A stretch of DNA of 54,422 nt from Bacilli bacterium (GTDB taxonomy: Bacteria > Bacillota_I > Bacilli_A > RFN20 > CAG-826). Below the pieces are notes generated by a model. The model did not search any database, was not told the DNA's origin, and saw nothing but the letters and a program-made list of their open reading frames with translations. The stretch lies in assembly GCA_017534425.1 (NCBI GenBank), contig JAFXWB010000054.1, positions 1-54,422 on the forward strand, read 5' to 3'. A program made the translations under genes and the position numbers. Every line of letters begins with the position of its first letter. The stretch's first letter is position 1. Of this stretch, positions 50,179 to 54,422 are shown in pieces.

Positions 50179-52752
50179 TTACTTTAGATGTCTTCTTTTC
50201 TTTGCATAAACAAGAATAGAAAATGTCGAAATAGAAACAAAAGAAATAATAACAACCAGTGTAGTGTTTGTAGCTGAATCTCTAAATAAAGAGATTTTTG
50301 ATTGATTAGTGATGGAACTTAGTGTTTCGCCATTTGCAATTGCCCATCCTTGTAAACGAGCATATGCGTCTGGACAAACAATTTCAAAATATCTTTTTTG
50401 GTAAACGTTAAGCTGACGATATATTTCTTTAGCGGTTTGATAATAGTGATGTTCACTATCATTACAATATCCTAAAGATGTGTTGTAGGTGCTCATATAT
50501 AGATAGTTCTCACAGAATAAATCTACTTCTGAAGCATCAAACCATTGACGATTTGAAACAGCATTTAAATTAGAAAATCTATAATCACGATCAGGTGAAT
50601 AGTAATAGAAGACATAATCAGTAGATTTATCAACTTCGGCTGGTAAATAAGTGTTGTGATTAACATTTATGTTATGATCTTGATCTTTTAAATCGTAGAA
50701 GTAGGCATTACTGAAAACAAATCCAATGCTGTCGCTTCTTCCCATACAATTTTGGTAAATCTTTGTTACAAGATTATTGGTGGAAAATACAGTATTATCT
50801 ATGGCAAAACCTGCTTTCAAATTATCTGATTGATAACCTGTTAGTTCACTTGTTTTGGTGTAATCTGATTCACTTAATTTAACAAAGAATCTTTCTGTTA
50901 TATCTCCGTTAGGATCGCCACCTTCTAATGAAACAGGGCCCATAGAACATGAAGCAAAGAAGGTGTCATTAACGTTAGTGGTTGTTTTTAAATAACCATC
51001 AAACAAGTAATAAGAATCACTAGAGTAGGCCGGGAATTGGCAACCCTTTAATATTTCAACTTTATCTGCATAATATGCCATATTTTCACTAGAATTTGTG
51101 ATTCCACTAATGGAGAAAGAGAAGGCACACCATCTGGTAAATCGATTGATAAAGCCGCCTTCAGCTAACTTACCTTCTTGGCGATATTGATTTAAAGTTT
51201 TGCCGTCTACCTTAATCTTGTCGTATGTATTAAGACTCAAACACTTTGAATTAACATCGATGTTCGCAGTAGTGTTTTCTGGATAATCAGTGTTATTAAG
51301 ATAAATCCAGAAATGATTATTTTCGGCAAAGTCACCTAGTCTAATTTCTCTAACAACAGCAAGGTTACTAATTTGATTTTTAATAAAACTATCGCCATAT
51401 TTAACATAAGAAACTTCTGAAATAATTATTGAAGATTTAATGTTGGACTCGCCATCAGCAACGACTTCATTAGTGTTTGCTCCAGTATAAGAATATTTTG
51501 GGAATGAAGTATCGCTTTTAAAAGTAATTCTGGTAATCGTGCTGGTGTCAATAATTATACAAAAAGTGTAACTATTCATATGTCCTTGATAATTGAAATA
51601 AAAGTTTTTTCTATCATTTAAGATTTCTCTTAAAACATAAGTTTTATTTTTGGATGTAATAAGTGTCTTGTCTAAATAATCGTATTCATCCTTCCTTTGT
51701 CCAACGATAGAAGAAGAATCAATGAATTGATAATCTGTGTCATTAAACTGAATGGTGATGGAATCATTTGTTAAAGAATTAATGGTCATTATTGATGTTT
51801 CAATGTTGTTGTCATTTGATTGCAATAAATCATATTGACCATTTTCGTTTCTTAAAATAAAAGCATCAAACTTCATTCGATAATAGTGCCCTCTTCCAGT
51901 GGTACACATTTCGTATGAAGGGAATCTTGCTACATTAGATAATTTAAATTTATAAACAGGATTACTAGTTACGACTTGAATAAGAATGTGTGTTCCAAAA
52001 CTACAAACATATAGTTCAGTGTTGTAAGTAACATCATTCATTGCATCCCCGTTTTCATCATAGAAAGAGAGAGCGTCTGCTACTGTTGTTAAATAATCGT
52101 ATGCATTAGTGTTAAATTCATTTGGAGAATGATCGTAATTACTTAAAGTGAAACAGACATTATAACCAACTAAGTTATCTCCATTTTTATTTTCCCAAAC
52201 ATCAACTTTAGTAAGTGATGTAGATGTTTCAACTCCTGTTTCAGTACATTGGAACCAGTTGTGCTTATTGTAATCTTTATTTATAAAGGTATATGTTTTG
52301 TCTAATACATAATTCTCGCCAACACCCGTATCTGCCAATTGTTGAGAAGGAAGATAAAGGCCTTCTTCAAAGGTTACCATTTTTATGGTTGAGAAATCGT
52401 TATAATGGAATTGGAATAAAACCTGCCCATTATCCCAAATGTATGTCACATTATTTTCAATACCTGTAATTAGTTGATTTGAAGCATCATAGAATTTGAT
52501 CTTTTGATTAGCGTTCGTTTTCAAACTGATATCTGTTAGCATGTGGTCGCTTGTATAGTCAGAGTTGCTAATGGTGGCAACTATGTTTTTGAATTCACCG
52601 GCCTCGCTAAAATCATCACTGTATAAGCTGACTATCTCGTTGCTAGATGAAGTTGCAGATGTTTTTATAGGCTCTACATTTTTGTAGTTAACACAAAGGG
52701 ATGAAAGTAGCAAAATTGAAGAAAATAATAAGGAAAAACGCACTTTTTTCAT
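50179..52752 (-). CDS. Large membrane-anchored surface protein
   Basis: 857 residues; no family recognised. An N-terminal signal peptide (about 1-30, SLLFSSILLLSSLC) is followed by a long, Asn/Ser/Tyr-rich, beta-rich extracellular region. Near the C-terminus (about 775-820) a helical module reads TAKEIYRQLNVYQKRYFEI ... ARLQGWAIANGE. Then comes one transmembrane segment (about 829-849) and a basic tail AKKRRHLK. No LPxTG sortase motif is present, so the protein is anchored by its C-terminal helix. The GGAGGT RBS lies across the stop of the upstream GH-like gene; the two genes are separated by two bases and are one operon. A role in binding or using host or dietary glycans is an inference from that neighbour. 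Confidence 0.85.
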   Translation of the reverse strand: MKKVRFSLLFSSILLLSSLCVNYKNVEPIKTSATSSSNEIVSLYSDDFSEAGEFKNIVATISNSDYTSDHMLTDISLKTNANQKIKFYDASNQLITGIENNVTYIWDNGQVLFQFHYNDFSTIKMVTFEEGLYLPSQQLADTGVGENYVLDKTYTFINKDYNKHNWFQCTETGVETSTSLTKVDVWENKNGDNLVGYNVCFTLSNYDHSPNEFNTNAYDYLTTVADALSFYDENGDAMNDVTYNTELYVCSFGTHILIQVVTSNPVYKFKLSNVARFPSYEMCTTGRGHYYRMKFDAFILRNENGQYDLLQSNDNNIETSIMTINSLTNDSITIQFNDTDYQFIDSSSIVGQRKDEYDYLDKTLITSKNKTYVLREILNDRKNFYFNYQGHMNSYTFCIIIDTSTITRITFKSDTSFPKYSYTGANTNEVVADGESNIKSSIIISEVSYVKYGDSFIKNQISNLAVVREIRLGDFAENNHFWIYLNNTDYPENTTANIDVNSKCLSLNTYDKIKVDGKTLNQYRQEGKLAEGGFINRFTRWCAFSFSISGITNSSENMAYYADKVEILKGCQFPAYSSDSYYLFDGYLKTTTNVNDTFFASCSMGPVSLEGGDPNGDITERFFVKLSESDYTKTSELTGYQSDNLKAGFAIDNTVFSTNNLVTKIYQNCMGRSDSIGFVFSNAYFYDLKDQDHNINVNHNTYLPAEVDKSTDYVFYYYSPDRDYRFSNLNAVSNRQWFDASEVDLFCENYLYMSTYNTSLGYCNDSEHHYYQTAKEIYRQLNVYQKRYFEIVCPDAYARLQGWAIANGETLSSITNQSKISLFRDSATNTTLVVIISFVSISTFSILVYAKKRRHLK

Positions 52753-52754
52753 AA

Positions 52755-54422
52755 TTATCTACCTCCATTGTAGCGATAATTTAGGCGACCAATTGGTGCG
52801 CTATCACCGTCGATATAATATTGCATAATATCTCCAGGATTAGTTACGCCGTCGCTTACTTTAAAATCAATTGTGAAAGAGGTAGAATCCTGGATTCCTA
52901 ATTTAGAAAGAGGAATTTTACAAATATATACTTGTCCGCTTAAGAATGAATCAACAGAGGTGTAATTGACTAAGGAATAAGTATTGTCGGCCGAGAACTT
53001 CTTTAAATTTGTAGTGGATGAACCTGAACTTGAATTACCTATATCTAAAACATAGTTGTACCCATTCCATGATTTTTCTTCACTATTTTTGATTGAAAAA
53101 TATGCAAAAAAATTAATATTTTTATCAGTAATGTTAATATTATTAACACAATTCACTCTAAAGTATAAATAATCTCTGTCATTAATAACTTGAACGTTTG
53201 AAATGTCGTTTCGGTTAGTGTGATTAGAATATGAAATTTTTGAGACACTAGAGTTATCAGGGTATAAATTCATGTAATTGGTGTAGATATCACCTGTTCT
53301 TTCTAATGCATCACCCTCAAAGTCTACATATGTTCTTCCGTCGGTCCACATATCTAAGTTATTTAATGCTTTTGTGCCTTTGTTGCTAATATTCTTATAA
53401 GAAGCATTTGATTTAAAGGCCCTTGTGTTTCTCATGTTTTGAAGGAAGAAATTGTCTCCATACAAACCCTTTGTCATTTCCATATCACGAGAGAATTCCT
53501 CGTTAAATTGGTCTACAAAGCAAACATTGCCTTCATATCCTGAACCATAAGTTGTTAATTTTGAAGCTATCCATTCGTTCCATCCAGTTACCATAACTTC
53601 CATGACGGAATCATAATTATCAAAAGCGGTAGCCCACTGATATTCTAGGTTTGTGCCTCTTCTTACATCACTAGCGATATTTGTGTTTTTGCTATAGCTC
53701 CAACCTCTACCGCGATTACCGTTATAATCACGATAGTTTGCATTTAACGCATAATTATATGAAGAAGAAAACGCTAAGGAAGGATGCTGTGCAACTGAAA
53801 CAGTGAGGTATTTGCCACCAGAAGATAAATTAGATGTACGTTGTGGATATTCAAAATCAATCCAAGGCATCGAATCATCAGATAAGTTAACTCCAGATTC
53901 CATACTTGAATCAGTCGGCCACAAAGAATCTCTTATTGTAAAATATGTCTTTATATTATCGTCTAAATTAGACATATTATTTTGGTTTTTAGTGATTGAT
54001 AAGATTGGCTTATTTGTTGCGCTATCCTTATAAAAAACTGGTTCATATGTAGAATTTGCATATGCATTGTAATATTTTTTTGCGTTCGGAACACAATTAT
54101 CATTCAAACCAAAATAAGGAATGACTTTAGGAACGTTCCAGCCTTGATTATGAAGTTCGAGCAACTTATTAAAGAGTAAATCCAATCCGTTATATGGCAT
54201 TCCGTATGAATCCTCTCCGCCACCATATAAAAGAAGATTAGTTAGGTCGATTGCCAAATAATCAATGGATGACATAGTAAATAATTCAATATGTCTTTCT
54301 ACAACCCAAGGGTCACTTGAAGCATAATAACCATATAATGGTTCTGCCCAATAATGCATAGAATTAGGGGTGTCATCTGAAGGAGAATCGGAATATAGAT
54401 CAGCTGTTTTATCAAACAACAA
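52755..54422 (-). CDS. GH99-like/DUF5010-like secreted glycan enzyme, 5' end outside window
   Basis: 555 residues visible; the frame is open at the window edge, so the true start lies beyond 54422. The segment MHYWAEPLYGYYASSDPWVVERHIELFT, abbreviated by position at the visible N-terminus, then GLDLLFNKLLELHNQGW, PKVIPYF, and VMEVMVTGWNEWIASKL look like a (beta/alpha)8 hydrolase of the GH71/GH99-like group. From about 375 a beta-sandwich, carbohydrate-binding-like domain follows (VQVINDRDYLYFRVNC ... GDSAPIGRLNYRY). It is probably secreted, but the signal peptide would be outside the window. The substrate is unknown. It is the upstream partner of the anchored surface protein. Confidence 0.75.
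   Translation of the reverse strand: MLFDKTADLYSDSPSDDTPNSMHYWAEPLYGYYASSDPWVVERHIELFTMSSIDYLAIDLTNLLLYGGGEDSYGMPYNGLDLLFNKLLELHNQGWNVPKVIPYFGLNDNCVPNAKKYYNAYANSTYEPVFYKDSATNKPILSITKNQNNMSNLDDNIKTYFTIRDSLWPTDSSMESGVNLSDDSMPWIDFEYPQRTSNLSSGGKYLTVSVAQHPSLAFSSSYNYALNANYRDYNGNRGRGWSYSKNTNIASDVRRGTNLEYQWATAFDNYDSVMEVMVTGWNEWIASKLTTYGSGYEGNVCFVDQFNEEFSRDMEMTKGLYGDNFFLQNMRNTRAFKSNASYKNISNKGTKALNNLDMWTDGRTYVDFEGDALERTGDIYTNYMNLYPDNSSVSKISYSNHTNRNDISNVQVINDRDYLYFRVNCVNNINITDKNINFFAYFSIKNSEEKSWNGYNYVLDIGNSSSGSSTTNLKKFSADNTYSLVNYTSVDSFLSGQVYICKIPLSKLGIQDSTSFTIDFKVSDGVTNPGDIMQYYIDGDSAPIGRLNYRYNGGR

Noticed and set aside
1-54422. UGA read as tryptophan (Mycoplasma-type code)
   Set aside because: RF2 is present, several genes end in TGA with overlapping ATGA starts, and tryptophans are encoded by TGG.
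1-54422. CRISPR array or prophage
   Set aside because: No regularly spaced short direct repeats and no phage structural or integrase genes were seen.

Overview
The window looks like a chromosomal segment of a low-GC Firmicute (Bacillota, Bacilli or Erysipelotrichales/RF39-like). The evidence is the AT-rich sequence, AAGGAGG-type ribosome binding sites, the Bacillus-like gene order dnaX-ebfC-recR-tmk-holB-ricT-rsmI and prfA-prmC-tsaC-rpiB, and the comFA/comFC, secG and YolD-like genes. The genetic code is standard: both release factors are present (RF1 with a P-K-T tripeptide, RF2 with S-P-F), and prfB carries an in-frame UGA at a classical +1 frameshift site. No rRNA is present, so the taxonomy is an inference.

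Layout. 0.2-4.8 kb (minus strand): a membrane protein with three DPQP repeats, then the TldE/TldD protease pair. 4.9-12.7 kb (plus): rpmE behind a possible leader hairpin, a secreted endonuclease lipoprotein, metG, an arginine decarboxylase fused to an agmatine deiminase, N-carbamoylputrescine amidase and a pseudouridine synthase. The fusion and the amidase together encode arginine -> agmatine -> N-carbamoylputrescine -> putrescine. 12.7-18.7 kb (minus): a tightly overlapping replication/repair operon. 18.8-30.8 kb (plus): translation termination, tRNA modification, competence-type genes, secA, prfB, uvrB, secG and an M29 aminopeptidase. 30.9-39.4 kb (minus): a Y-family polymerase with a YolD partner, then a sugar-use locus (GPH transporter, GH36, GH13, glycosyltransferase).

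39.4-47.0 kb is an accessory region. It starts with a broken TrkA-C-type gene and an intact tRNA-Ala(CGC). It holds an AraC regulator, three Gfo/Idh/MocA-type oxidoreductases, a Fic protein, a frameshifted gene fragment and a family of non-coding repeats. The repeats combine a palindrome, a terminator-like hairpin and, in three of four copies, a decayed inverted 5' part of a tRNA-Ala. This tRNA-derived dispersed repeat is the least conventional signal in the window. 47.0-49.3 kb encodes a DUF1538-type membrane protein with two PII-like proteins, a likely regulated transport or channel unit of unknown substrate. 49.5-54.4 kb holds an SGNH hydrolase and, on the minus strand, two large surface proteins, one of which runs off the window end.
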